IMG/VR virus record: IMGVR_UViG_3300042894_007649
Coordinates: 17,624 to 81,623 of that record
Strand: one strand, 5' to 3'
Source of the DNA: a virus
Length of the DNA: 64,000 nucleotides
Below are positions 1-7,529 of the stretch, in pieces (positions within the stretch are counted from its first letter, which is position 1; each line of letters begins with the position of its first letter). Position numbers and translations under genes: made by a program. Below the pieces are notes generated by a model. It saw nothing but the letters and a program-made list of their open reading frames with translations, had not been told where the DNA came from and searched no databases.

Positions 1-1
1 A

Positions 2-211
2 TATCGTGAGATGTTTGTTTATTATTTGACAAAAGGCGGCAAGATACCGACTCCTAGTGGTTACAGAGAGATGTTTAAGTCTAATAAAAGAATGGACAAT
101 GAAATTGATGAAATTTTATTGAAAGTACAAAGTCTTTCTGATCAATTAAGAAATGTTTTAGAGGCTTGTAGAGGTGATGTGGTGATTGATACTAGAAGCA
201 ACAAGGGATAG
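2..211 (+). CDS. 3' end of an unidentified gene (partial)
   Basis: The frame is open from the first complete codon of the window, so this is probably the C-terminal end of a gene starting upstream; an ATG at 11 is also possible. The visible part has YREMF twice (near residues 1 and 24), suggesting a short internal repeat, then a charged helical stretch (about residues 30-56) that could form a coiled coil. It ends in TAG just before the convergent metallopeptidase gene. I do not recognise a family. Confidence 0.5.
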   Translation, partial: YREMFVYYLTKGGKIPTPSGYREMFKSNKRMDNEIDEILLKVQSLSDQLRNVLEACRGDVVIDTRSNKG

Positions 212-213
212 TT

Positions 214-1464
214 TCAATTTTTTTTCACATATTTTCTTTCTAGTATTTCTCTGGCTTGTATTACAGCATTGCTGAGTCTTTCGAGGACTTTGCGTTTTAT
301 TTCTGGTGTGAGTTGTTTCGTGTATAAATCAAAATCAGGATCTGACTTTAAAGGACTGATATAATTTTGCGCTTTTGCATCAACAAAAGGTGCCGTAATA
401 CCGCTAACAATACCAGTTTTAACATCTCTAAGAATACTTTTAAACTCGTCAAAAAAGTCTTTCATCCAATTAACAAAAGGAGAATTATCATTTCTTGATG
501 TGTTTGTTAGATTAGGTCTTGGTGCGCCTCTTAGTTGTTGTGCTATAATTTCGATTTGATATTTAGTTTTTTGATAATCTGTTGAATTGTTGACCAGATC
601 GAATATTTTTTGAACCATTTCTCCAATATTAGCTTCTATTTCCATTTCGTTTGACTTATATGTTTTAAGGTCTTCGTAATTATATTTATTTCCATATGGT
701 GAATAATATTTATCAGCCCGAATATTGTAAATTAATTTTGGATCAATGCAATGTATTATTTCGTGTACTAGCAGTGTTTTTATTTCTTCTTTGTTTTTTC
801 CACACATGTATTTTTCGTTTATATGTACTGTACCTAATATTTTTATTATTTTTGTTTCTTCATCAAAGTAATATTTAATTTGACGAATACCAATATTTTT
901 ACCATAAATAATTTCGTCTCGATGACCTTTCAAATCTGATTGTAATTCACGCATATATTTGCCGTATTGTTCGGAATAGTATTTGTCAAAAATTTCAGTT
1001 ATATTTTTATAATTGTTATCAATAATTTCATCTACTTTTTCTTTTAATTCTAAATAATCTGTTTTTATTTCTTCTGTGTTTGCCCATCCTGCTGCGTGTG
1101 TCATTGTTTCAGTTTTTTCTGGATCAATTATAATTTTTATGATTTGATTTGGTGTTTGTGGTGTTTGTAATTGATCTACTTGTTTTTTTATTTCTTCAAT
1201 TACTGGATCTTTTTGCATTTGATCCCATTTAAAAATTAAGTTTAATCTAGAAATTTCAGGATTCTCAACATTAGATTTTTTTATATATTTGTTATTAAAT
1301 TCTACTAAATTCATTTCAAATTTTTTGCCTGTATTCTTAGATTCACAAATTTGGCTCATGATTTCTGGCAAGTGTTGATCGATTGCTGCTAATACTTCTG
1401 GAGGAAGAGTTATGTTTTTCCCTTCGTTGAGTTCTTGTTGATAGAAAAATTGTTTAAAATTCAT
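214..1464 (-). CDS. Capsid-targeted zinc metallopeptidase-like protein (HEIIH)
   Basis: 416 residues. The N-terminus (MNFKQFFYQQELNE|G) resembles the T4 capsid-targeting tag, with an L-N-E prohead-protease-type cut after residue 14. A gluzincin-like zinc motif HEIIH lies at residues 234-238, followed about 36 residues later by E-x-E-A in a helix, a plausible third-ligand region. The rest is lysine- and glutamate-rich and helical. A late-promoter-like octamer (TCTAAATA) lies 4 nt before the ATG and there is no Shine-Dalgarno, as in the other tagged genes here. I infer a packaged protease ejected into the host; its substrate is unknown. The zinc motif is clear; the family is not assigned. Confidence 0.7.
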   Translation of the reverse strand: MNFKQFFYQQELNEGKNITLPPEVLAAIDQHLPEIMSQICESKNTGKKFEMNLVEFNNKYIKKSNVENPEISRLNLIFKWDQMQKDPVIEEIKKQVDQLQTPQTPNQIIKIIIDPEKTETMTHAAGWANTEEIKTDYLELKEKVDEIIDNNYKNITEIFDKYYSEQYGKYMRELQSDLKGHRDEIIYGKNIGIRQIKYYFDEETKIIKILGTVHINEKYMCGKNKEEIKTLLVHEIIHCIDPKLIYNIRADKYYSPYGNKYNYEDLKTYKSNEMEIEANIGEMVQKIFDLVNNSTDYQKTKYQIEIIAQQLRGAPRPNLTNTSRNDNSPFVNWMKDFFDEFKSILRDVKTGIVSGITAPFVDAKAQNYISPLKSDPDFDLYTKQLTPEIKRKVLERLSNAVIQAREILERKYVKKN

Positions 1465-1468
1465 AATT

Positions 1469-1476
1469 TATTTAGA
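1469..1476 (-). promoter_or_regulatory. Late-promoter-like octamer TCTAAATA
   Basis: Minus-strand TCTAAATA, one mismatch from the T4 late -10 consensus TATAAATA, 4 nt upstream of the ATG at 1464. A T4-type start site would fall on or next to the start codon. Confidence 0.5.
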
Positions 1477-1546
1477 ATAATGTTAATTATTTTTTAATGT
1501 GCAAGTGAACATTGTCAATATAAAATTTAATTTTCAATTTATTTAT

Positions 1547-1554
1547 TATAAATA
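1547..1554 (+). promoter_or_regulatory. Late promoter octamer TATAAATA
   Basis: Exact TATAAATA 61 nt upstream of the ATG at 1616. A T4-type start near 1560-1562 would give a leader of about 55 nt that holds the Shine-Dalgarno and hairpin described for this gene. Confidence 0.6.
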
Positions 1555-1574
1555 ACATTAAGTTAAAATGTTTT

Positions 1575-1618
1575 GGAGGATGCAGATTTATTCACGTTGT
1601 TGAAAAACGTGTTTTATG
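1575..1618 (+). promoter_or_regulatory. Shine-Dalgarno separated from its start codon by a hairpin
   Basis: GGAGGA (1575-1580) is the only good ribosome-binding site before the gene but lies 35 nt from the ATG at 1616. Between them CACGTT (1593-1598) and AACGTG (1606-1611) form a perfect 6-bp stem with a 7-nt loop, which would shorten the effective spacing to about 16 nt. The gene's frame is closed by TGA at 1601, so no nearer in-frame start exists. A 7-codon ORF (MQIYSRC) begins right at the Shine-Dalgarno. T4 gene 25 is known to use a comparable split ribosome-binding site. Confidence 0.45.
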
Positions 1619-2953
1619 CTTAAAAATATGATAAACAAATATAATCCTAGAATAAATCCATATCTTGAATTTGTTTACAAAAAGAATTATGGCGTTGTTG
1701 ACAGTTATCTTTTTGAACAAGATGATGTTCTAACAGGAAATCCTTCACAGGGAGATTTTCAGCAAAGTGGATCTAATGCACAGCCACAAAAAATACCAAA
1801 ATTTGATGCTGGAAAAATTCTAGGTTCCTTCACATCTGGATTTAAGAAGTCTTATGATGCTTCCAGTGTTTTTAGTCCAGAAGAAATACAGATGTATGAG
1901 GGCATGAAGAGTAAAATTGATCCATATGTTAAAAAGGCTATCGACTTTTGTAATAACCCTACTATGCAATTTTTGTTGAAATATCTTAAAATTTCATTGC
2001 CTCTTGGCGTTGCTGTAACCGCTGCTGCGCTTGTGGGCGGATCTGTACCAATGGTTACAGTAGTTTATTTTGTGCAGAAATATTTTGCCTCTGCTACGGC
2101 TTGGTTGATAGGACTAAAACATCATAAAGAAGAAAAGCATGAGTCTTTTAGTTTTAGTGATTATTATCATAGAAGACTTTTAGAAGAAGGCATTTATGAC
2201 GACATAACTGCTGGAGCGGGAATGGTTGGTGGAGCATTGGGCAATGTCGCTGGTAATGTTTACAAGTATGGTAATTTAGCTCGTAAAAATTTAGTATCAA
2301 TGGGATCTTCTGCGCTATCAGCGGCATCATCAATAGGATCTTCTGCCAAAAAATTATTTTCAGACATATGGAGTTCAATGAAGTCGAATCCTTATTCTAC
2401 TACTGTTACTGCTATGAAAATAAGTATTGTTGTTGCTGTTGCCGTTGCATCTGGAGGAGCAGCCGCAACTGCATATAAAATGTTAACATCACCAGAAGGT
2501 TTGTCAACTATTTCTGGCATTGTTGCTACTATGGGAGTTGCTAGTGCTGAAGAAGCAACTAAAACACTTGCAGATGTTGGCCATCAAATGGCAGCAGGTC
2601 ATGCAATCGATGCTGCTGGTCATTCAATCGATGCCGCTGGCCATGCAGGTCATGCCGCTCATGCTGCTGGCCATGCTGGTCATGCCGCTCATGCCGCTGG
2701 CCATGCAGGTCATGCCGCTCATGCCGCTGGCCATGCAGGTCACGCTGCTCACGCTGCTCACGCTGCTGGCCACGCTGCTCACGCTGCTGGCCATGCTGCT
2801 CATGGTCATGGTTTGGCTCATGATTTATTACACATGGGTACTCATGGAGCGTCTGATGCTGCGGCACACGTTACTGATGCCAGCAAAAAGAATCATCCTG
2901 AATTAGCAAAATTGGCCAAAACAATTCATGGATTTACCTTAGGTGGAACTTAA
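1616..2953 (+). CDS. Membrane-active Gly/Ala-rich virion protein with internal processing tag and His-rich tail
   Basis: 445 residues. The N-terminus has a candidate cut (Y-L-F-E, residues 31-34). Hydrophobic Gly/Ala-rich segments lie at about 126-168 and 265-290. Between them, residues 177-191 (SFSFSDYYHRRLLEE) look like an internal copy of the capsid-targeting/cleavage tag, followed by a Gly/Ala-rich stretch. The C-terminus (about 323-405) is dominated by His-Ala-Gly repeats. The gene at 14376-15839 has the same order of parts (hydrophobic pair, internal tag, hydrophobic segment, low-complexity tail), so I regard the two as paralogues. A pore- or membrane-inserting ejected protein is an inference. 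No enzymatic motif is seen. Confidence 0.6.
   Translation: MLKNMINKYNPRINPYLEFVYKKNYGVVDSYLFEQDDVLTGNPSQGDFQQSGSNAQPQKIPKFDAGKILGSFTSGFKKSYDASSVFSPEEIQMYEGMKSKIDPYVKKAIDFCNNPTMQFLLKYLKISLPLGVAVTAAALVGGSVPMVTVVYFVQKYFASATAWLIGLKHHKEEKHESFSFSDYYHRRLLEEGIYDDITAGAGMVGGALGNVAGNVYKYGNLARKNLVSMGSSALSAASSIGSSAKKLFSDIWSSMKSNPYSTTVTAMKISIVVAVAVASGGAAATAYKMLTSPEGLSTISGIVATMGVASAEEATKTLADVGHQMAAGHAIDAAGHSIDAAGHAGHAAHAAGHAGHAAHAAGHAGHAAHAAGHAGHAAHAAHAAGHAAHAAGHAAHGHGLAHDLLHMGTHGASDAAAHVTDASKKNHPELAKLAKTIHGFTLGGT
2579..2815 (+). repeat. His-Ala-Gly coding repeats
   Basis: Tandem degenerate units of about 30 nt encode HAGHAAHAAG-type decapeptides inside the gene at 1616-2953. The near identity of neighbouring units suggests slippage or recombination. 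Long open frames on other strands here are by-products of the repeat. Confidence 0.85.
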
Positions 2954-2970
2954 AATTCATTGAGATTTTT

Positions 2971-4425
2971 TCAAATAATTTGATCTAATTCTTTTGTTTC
3001 AAGTTCATTAACGATATTAATATGTGTACCCATAAAGTTATAGGTTATGTCTAGTAATATCTTTTTTTGTGCATATGTTATCAGTCCGTATTCATAATTT
3101 TCTTCATGGTTAAATTGGTATAACATTCTATTTTCTGGATATTCTATATTTTGTGTGAATAGGTTAAAGAATTGATTTTTTATTCCCTTATATGATATAT
3201 TTACACCTTTGAATTGTTTGTCATCTGTTTTCTGATGAGTCATTAAAAAGTCTATTACTATATCATCTGATGGATTTATGTTATTTTTCTTGAGCATATA
3301 ATATACTTTTGCTGGGTAAAAATCTCTATTATTGTTAAATAGCGCATTGTCTGCTTCCATTGCGAACTTTCTTAGCCATGTTTTATCTCCTTCATTTTCT
3401 TTTTTTATTTGTTCTTCTTTTATTTTCATTTTATTTTGTATTTCTGAGTTATTTTTACCTTTTAATTCACGACCAATATATTTGAAACCATATTTCCATA
3501 AAAATCTTTTCATTTCAAGTGAGTCATAAATATTATCTTTATTTGATGCGAAAATATTAAATGATGATGATGGAATTATAATTTTACCTTTCATTGATTC
3601 TTTTTCAGGTGAATTTTGTATTGTTTCTTCAAACTGAAAGTATGAGTTTTCAAAGAAATTCATTTTTATGGCTCTGTTCATAGCCGTTTTTACAAGATCT
3701 AAGTATTTTGGTTCTTCTGGTTTGCCCAAGTATCCTACTCCTGCTGATCTGATTAATTCTTTAACGGAAGGAGATGCAATAGATGCCAAGTAAGCTGTTG
3801 AGGCATTATCTCTTGTTTGCAATGCCTTATCGAATTCATTTGGAAGATATTCCAATATAGATCCATTGTTGTGGATTAACTGTGTCAGTTCGTTTACTTT
3901 ATATACAATTTGATTAACATTAAATATTGGTGTTTGTTCTTTTGTTTTTTTGATTAATTGTAATATTTCTTTCCATGGATTTTGATTGCTATATATGTCC
4001 ATAGATACTTCTATAATGTTGTCTTTATCTTTATTTGTAAAATTATGCCATATGTCGAAAAATTGATTATCTTGCCAATTTCTTGAGAATCCTGTTCTAA
4101 TTCTTCTTTCTTCTGGAATTTTTTCAAAAGTCTCTGGATATTTTTCTTGCATTATTTCTATAAAAATTTCTGTTCTCATATGTCTTTTTAGAACTATAAA
4201 AGACATATCGTCGATAATTTCGTCGATTACTTTGTTTCCTTTGTCGATTATTTTGTCTTCAATTTCCTTGTCATATTCTGTTCTTTGGGTTGATAATTCT
4301 CCATGGATGTTCGGCATTTTTTGTATTGCTGCAAGAGTATAAAAGTCATAGAACTCTTGAGCCTTAAATTCCAATAATGGTTTCTTATGGTTTTTAAAAA
4401 ACCATTCTTTAAAATTCATTTTCAT
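2971..4425 (-). CDS. Capsid-tagged protein of unknown function
   Basis: 484 residues. The N-terminus MKMNFKEWFFKNHKKPLLE|F has the aromatic/basic tag pattern of the neighbouring genes and a consensus L-L-E cut after residue 19. The rest is mixed, lysine-rich and mostly helical, with no motif I recognise and no membrane segment. GATAAATA lies 6 nt before the ATG, in an inverted-repeat arrangement with the divergent gene at 4474. A second ATG two codons in (M3) is possible but the promoter spacing favours 4425. Probable ejected internal head protein by tag and neighbourhood. Confidence 0.6.
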   Translation of the reverse strand: MKMNFKEWFFKNHKKPLLEFKAQEFYDFYTLAAIQKMPNIHGELSTQRTEYDKEIEDKIIDKGNKVIDEIIDDMSFIVLKRHMRTEIFIEIMQEKYPETFEKIPEERRIRTGFSRNWQDNQFFDIWHNFTNKDKDNIIEVSMDIYSNQNPWKEILQLIKKTKEQTPIFNVNQIVYKVNELTQLIHNNGSILEYLPNEFDKALQTRDNASTAYLASIASPSVKELIRSAGVGYLGKPEEPKYLDLVKTAMNRAIKMNFFENSYFQFEETIQNSPEKESMKGKIIIPSSSFNIFASNKDNIYDSLEMKRFLWKYGFKYIGRELKGKNNSEIQNKMKIKEEQIKKENEGDKTWLRKFAMEADNALFNNNRDFYPAKVYYMLKKNNINPSDDIVIDFLMTHQKTDDKQFKGVNISYKGIKNQFFNLFTQNIEYPENRMLYQFNHEENYEYGLITYAQKKILLDITYNFMGTHINIVNELETKELDQII

Positions 4426-4431
4426 AATGTT

Positions 4432-4439
4432 TATTTATC
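4432..4439 (-). promoter_or_regulatory. Late-promoter-like octamer GATAAATA
   Basis: Minus-strand GATAAATA (7/8 to TATAAATA) 6 nt before the ATG at 4425; no Shine-Dalgarno is present. Confidence 0.5.
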
Positions 4440-4459
4440 AAAAAATTAATTCTTTTTTC

Positions 4460-4467
4460 AATAAATA
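4460..4467 (+). promoter_or_regulatory. Late-promoter-like octamer AATAAATA
   Basis: AATAAATA (7/8 to TATAAATA) 6 nt before the ATG at 4474; no Shine-Dalgarno is present. Confidence 0.5.
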
Positions 4468-4473
4468 AACATT

Positions 4474-6060
4474 ATGAACTTTAAACAATGGTTGATTTTA
4501 TCTGAAGAACTGTATACACAGAATAACACTGCTACTATATTCCATAGAACAATTTTTGAATATGTACGACAAATGATGAACGATGGATTTCGAGCAGGTG
4601 AGGGTGATTTTCATGGACCGGGACTTTATACCACTTATACATTAGAAGGTACAACAAATTTAGGCTATGGAGATTATGTTGTTAAATTAAAAGTAAATAA
4701 TTTAAATAATTACTTTGTTCTTGAGCCAGATGTTGCCAAACAAATACATGGAAATAATTGGAAATTAAAAGATCAAGCAAGAATTCTTAAATTGACATTA
4801 AAATTAACTGATGAACAATGGCAGAAATACCAAAAAATAAGCGAAGATGGAGAATTTGGAAGTGCTGCTGCATCAAGAGCATTAAAAGATGATGAACATT
4901 TTTTATGGGAACATAAATGCAAAGGTATTGTTTATAATGGAGCGCAAGACGGCAAATGTATATGTGTGTATGCACCTTATGAAGGACTTAAGTTTTTGGC
5001 ATATGCATATGCACCAACACCTACGACTGTAGATTTTATTGAGAAAAATTGGATTAAATCTGGTCAAGGTGTAAGTATTAGATCAATATCTGATCTTAAG
5101 TTCCCAAATGAGAAAATTGGTTTTACTTCAGTTGAAAAACAATATGACCTTGAAGAAGAAAAAGTTATTCCTTCACAAATTTTAGATGATGTTCGCAAAA
5201 GTGAATATGTAAAATTAAGATTTTATATGAAAAAAAATAAATTAACTGGCGATAATGTTTTTCATTTGCTTCTTGGCGCACCTGACAAAGAAAAAATGGC
5301 AGAAATATTAGGTTCAGACAATATTAATAAAATAAATCGTGAATATGTAAGATTTTTGCTTGATAGCGCATCTAACAGACAGGAAATGATAAATTTAATA
5401 ATTAAATATAAAACAGAATTTTCTGGTGAAGATGTTCATAATTTGCTTAGTGGTGCATCTGACAAGGAAAAAATAGCAAGAATATTAGGTCAAAATAATA
5501 TTGATAAATTAACTGTTCGTCATGTTCATAATTTGCTTAGTGATGCATCTGACATAGAAGAAATGGGAAGAATATTACGTCAAAATAATATTGATAAATT
5601 AACTGATGGTCATGTTCATAATTTGCTTAGTGGTGCATCTGACAAGGAAAAAATAGCAAGAATATTAGGTCAAAATAATATTGATAAATTAACTGTTGGT
5701 TCTTTTTATGGTTTGCTTAGTGGTGCATCTGACAAAGAGAAAATAGTAGAAATATTAGGTCCAGACAATATTAATCAATTTTCTGATCATCATGTTTATT
5801 ATTTGCTTAGTGGTGCATCTGACAAAGATCAAATGGCAAGAATATTAGGGCAAGAAAATATTGAAAAATTATCTAGCGATAATGTTCATAGTTTGCTTTA
5901 TAGAACACTTGACAAAGAGAAAATGGCAGAAATATTGGGTCCAAAAAATATCGCTAAATTATCTGACGATTATGTTAAATATTTTATTGATAATGCAAAA
6001 AATCCAGAAGAAATGGCAAGAATATTAGGTAAAGAAAATATTGAAAAAATACACAAGTAA
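4474..6060 (+). CDS. Capsid-tagged ADP-ribosyltransferase-like protein with C-terminal helical repeats
   Basis: 528 residues. Tag MNFKQWLILSE (cut after L-S-E, residue 11). Residues 22-75 look like the first half of an ART fold: an H-R-T strand (H24), a Gly-rich loop and GPGLYTT (48-54), comparable to the H...GxGxY pattern of PARP- and phage ART-type enzymes. Residues 149-167 (KGIVYN..DGKCICVYAP) resemble the end of that fold; I cannot place the catalytic Glu with certainty. From about residue 235 to the end are about ten 30-31-residue units of the type LLSGASDKEKIARILG...NIDKL, two helices each, likely a solenoid that binds a partner. First of three tandem tagged genes with the same promoter/tag cassette. 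T4 Alt is the known precedent for a packaged ART. Confidence 0.6.
   Translation: MNFKQWLILSEELYTQNNTATIFHRTIFEYVRQMMNDGFRAGEGDFHGPGLYTTYTLEGTTNLGYGDYVVKLKVNNLNNYFVLEPDVAKQIHGNNWKLKDQARILKLTLKLTDEQWQKYQKISEDGEFGSAAASRALKDDEHFLWEHKCKGIVYNGAQDGKCICVYAPYEGLKFLAYAYAPTPTTVDFIEKNWIKSGQGVSIRSISDLKFPNEKIGFTSVEKQYDLEEEKVIPSQILDDVRKSEYVKLRFYMKKNKLTGDNVFHLLLGAPDKEKMAEILGSDNINKINREYVRFLLDSASNRQEMINLIIKYKTEFSGEDVHNLLSGASDKEKIARILGQNNIDKLTVRHVHNLLSDASDIEEMGRILRQNNIDKLTDGHVHNLLSGASDKEKIARILGQNNIDKLTVGSFYGLLSGASDKEKIVEILGPDNINQFSDHHVYYLLSGASDKDQMARILGQENIEKLSSDNVHSLLYRTLDKEKMAEILGPKNIAKLSDDYVKYFIDNAKNPEEMARILGKENIEKIHK
5431..6030 (+). repeat. 90-nt tandem coding repeats (helical solenoid units)
   Basis: Units of about 90 nt run through the 3' half of the gene. 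The units at 5431-5520 and 5611-5700 are almost identical, which points to recent duplication. Related but more diverged units continue in the two downstream genes. Confidence 0.8.
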
Positions 6061-6137
6061 TTTATCTAAATAAACATTATGAACTTTAAACAATGGTTGA
6101 TTTTATCTGAAGCGATAACTGTTGATGGAAAAGAATT
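6011..6137 (+). repeat. 127-bp direct repeat, copy 1 (gene end + promoter + tag)
   Basis: Identical by eye to 7403-7529 (offset 1,392 nt). It spans the last coding repeat of one gene, the intergenic late-promoter octamer and the first about 20 codons of the next gene. A shorter 46-nt core (6067-6112) also matches 4462-4507. Confidence 0.85.
6065..6072 (+). promoter_or_regulatory. Late-promoter-like octamer TCTAAATA
   Basis: TCTAAATA (7/8 to TATAAATA) 6 nt before the ATG at 6079, in an 18-nt intergenic gap with no Shine-Dalgarno. Confidence 0.5.
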
Positions 6138-7452
6138 TCGTGAGCCATTGAATGCATTGAGACACATACAAGAAACTCATCCAAACCCAGAAAATATTTT
6201 TGTTACATTTACAGCAATTGACAAAGTTGGAATCAATCCAAAAAGTGGATACGATACGCCTCTTGGAATTTACTTTTATCCATTAGATTATGTGGTTAAA
6301 AATGAAATGAATGTTCCATTTGCTGGAGATAAACCTTATATTAATGTTTGCGAGTTTACAAGACCAGACAAAATATTGCATATGAATCCTGATATAGAAA
6401 ATCAGAAGGGATTGGAATTACTTGATATATTTCCAAAAGAAGAAGTTGATGCTGCAATAGAAAGCCTTGAGAACAATTATGAATTGCGTAGTAATTATTC
6501 TAAATTATGGCTTATCACAAGAGAAATAGCAGGAAATAAACCTGTTTTATGGAATGCTAATTTAAGAAAATGTGGGATTGATGGATTTGTAGATCATAAT
6601 ACTAAAACAATTCATGAAAGCGAGCCAACTCAAGGTGTTGTTTTTACTGGTACTGCGTTGAGAAGGATACTTGTGATTCCACAAATATTGAGGAAGCCAT
6701 TACCTGATATAAACAAAATTACTGTACATCAGATTGAAAACTTGTTAAAAAATAGAAATTTGTTTAATACTGATATTCAAAAATTTCTTGATGACGCAAA
6801 AAACAAAGATGAAATAGCAAGAATTATAATTCAATATAAACCAGAATTGTCTAATGAAGATATTTATACTTTGCTTTATTATGCAGAAAATAAAGATGAA
6901 ATAGCAAGAATATTGGGTTCAGACAATATTAATAAATTATCTAATGATGATATTTATGGTTTGCTTAGACTTACAAAAAACAAAGATGAAATGGCAGGAA
7001 TATTTTCATCAGACAATATTAATAAACTATCTGATGAAAATGTTTTTAATTTGCTTATTTATACAAAAAACAAAGGTCAAATGGCAAGAATATTAGGTCC
7101 AGACAATATTAATAAATTAACTGCTAAAAATGTTTCTGATTTGCTTGAGTATGCATCTAGACATAAAAAAATGGCAGAAATGGCAGAAATATTAGGGCAA
7201 GAAAATATTAATAAATTAACTAATAGTGGTGTTTATAATTTGCTTCGTAATGCATATGACATAGAAGAAATGGCAAGAATATTAGGTAAAGAAAATATTG
7301 ATAAATTATCTGGTAATACTGTTCTTGGTTTGCTTCGTTATGCATCTAACAAAGATCAAATGGCAAGAATATTAGGTAAAGGTTATGCATCTAACAAAGA
7401 TCAAATGGCAAGAATATTAGGTAAAGAAAATATTGAAAAAATACACAAGTAA
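6079..7452 (+). CDS. Capsid-tagged ART-like protein with C-terminal helical repeats (paralogue 2)
   Basis: 457 residues. Tag MNFKQWLILSE|A, then an N-terminal domain (about 12-205) different from the 4474 protein but shared with 7471-8676. Hallmarks are F-T-A-I-D-K-V-G-I-N-P (43-54), Y-D-T-P-L-G-I-Y-F-Y-P (58-68) and near residue 170 D-G-F-V-D followed by I-H-x-S-E-P-T-Q. This pattern (GIYxYP plus DGxxD...EPxQ) resembles phage ART-like toxin domains, but the assignment is inference. Residues about 215-457 are 30-residue helical repeats (ILG.DNINKLS). A short C-terminal segment (ASNKDQMARILGKG) is itself duplicated. The cassette 5' of the gene matches those of its neighbours. Confidence 0.55.
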   Translation: MNFKQWLILSEAITVDGKEFREPLNALRHIQETHPNPENIFVTFTAIDKVGINPKSGYDTPLGIYFYPLDYVVKNEMNVPFAGDKPYINVCEFTRPDKILHMNPDIENQKGLELLDIFPKEEVDAAIESLENNYELRSNYSKLWLITREIAGNKPVLWNANLRKCGIDGFVDHNTKTIHESEPTQGVVFTGTALRRILVIPQILRKPLPDINKITVHQIENLLKNRNLFNTDIQKFLDDAKNKDEIARIIIQYKPELSNEDIYTLLYYAENKDEIARILGSDNINKLSNDDIYGLLRLTKNKDEMAGIFSSDNINKLSDENVFNLLIYTKNKGQMARILGPDNINKLTAKNVSDLLEYASRHKKMAEMAEILGQENINKLTNSGVYNLLRNAYDIEEMARILGKENIDKLSGNTVLGLLRYASNKDQMARILGKGYASNKDQMARILGKENIEKIHK

Positions 7453-7529
7453 TTTATCTAAATAAACATTATGAACTTTAAACAATGGTTGATTTTATCT
7501 GAAGCGATAACTGTTGATGGAAAAGAATT
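7403..7529 (+). repeat. 127-bp direct repeat, copy 2 (gene end + promoter + tag)
   Basis: Second copy of 6011-6137. The first mismatch downstream is at codon position 3 of a Phe codon (TTT versus TTC), so the tag region is conserved at DNA level, not only at protein level. Confidence 0.85.
7457..7464 (+). promoter_or_regulatory. Late-promoter-like octamer TCTAAATA
   Basis: TCTAAATA 6 nt before the ATG at 7471, inside the duplicated cassette. Confidence 0.5.

Larger units (their letters stand above)
4423..4476. repeat. Perfect 16-bp inverted repeat forming a divergent promoter/start pair
   Basis: CATAATGTTTATTTAT (4423-4438) and ATAAATAAACATTATG (4461-4476) are exact reverse complements separated by 22 nt. 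Each arm contains a late-promoter-like octamer, 6 nt of spacer and the ATG of one divergent gene. Confidence 0.85.

Noticed and set aside
2520-2906. Alternative frames through the His-Ala-Gly repeats
   Set aside because: Open only because the repeat unit lacks stops in several frames; biased composition.
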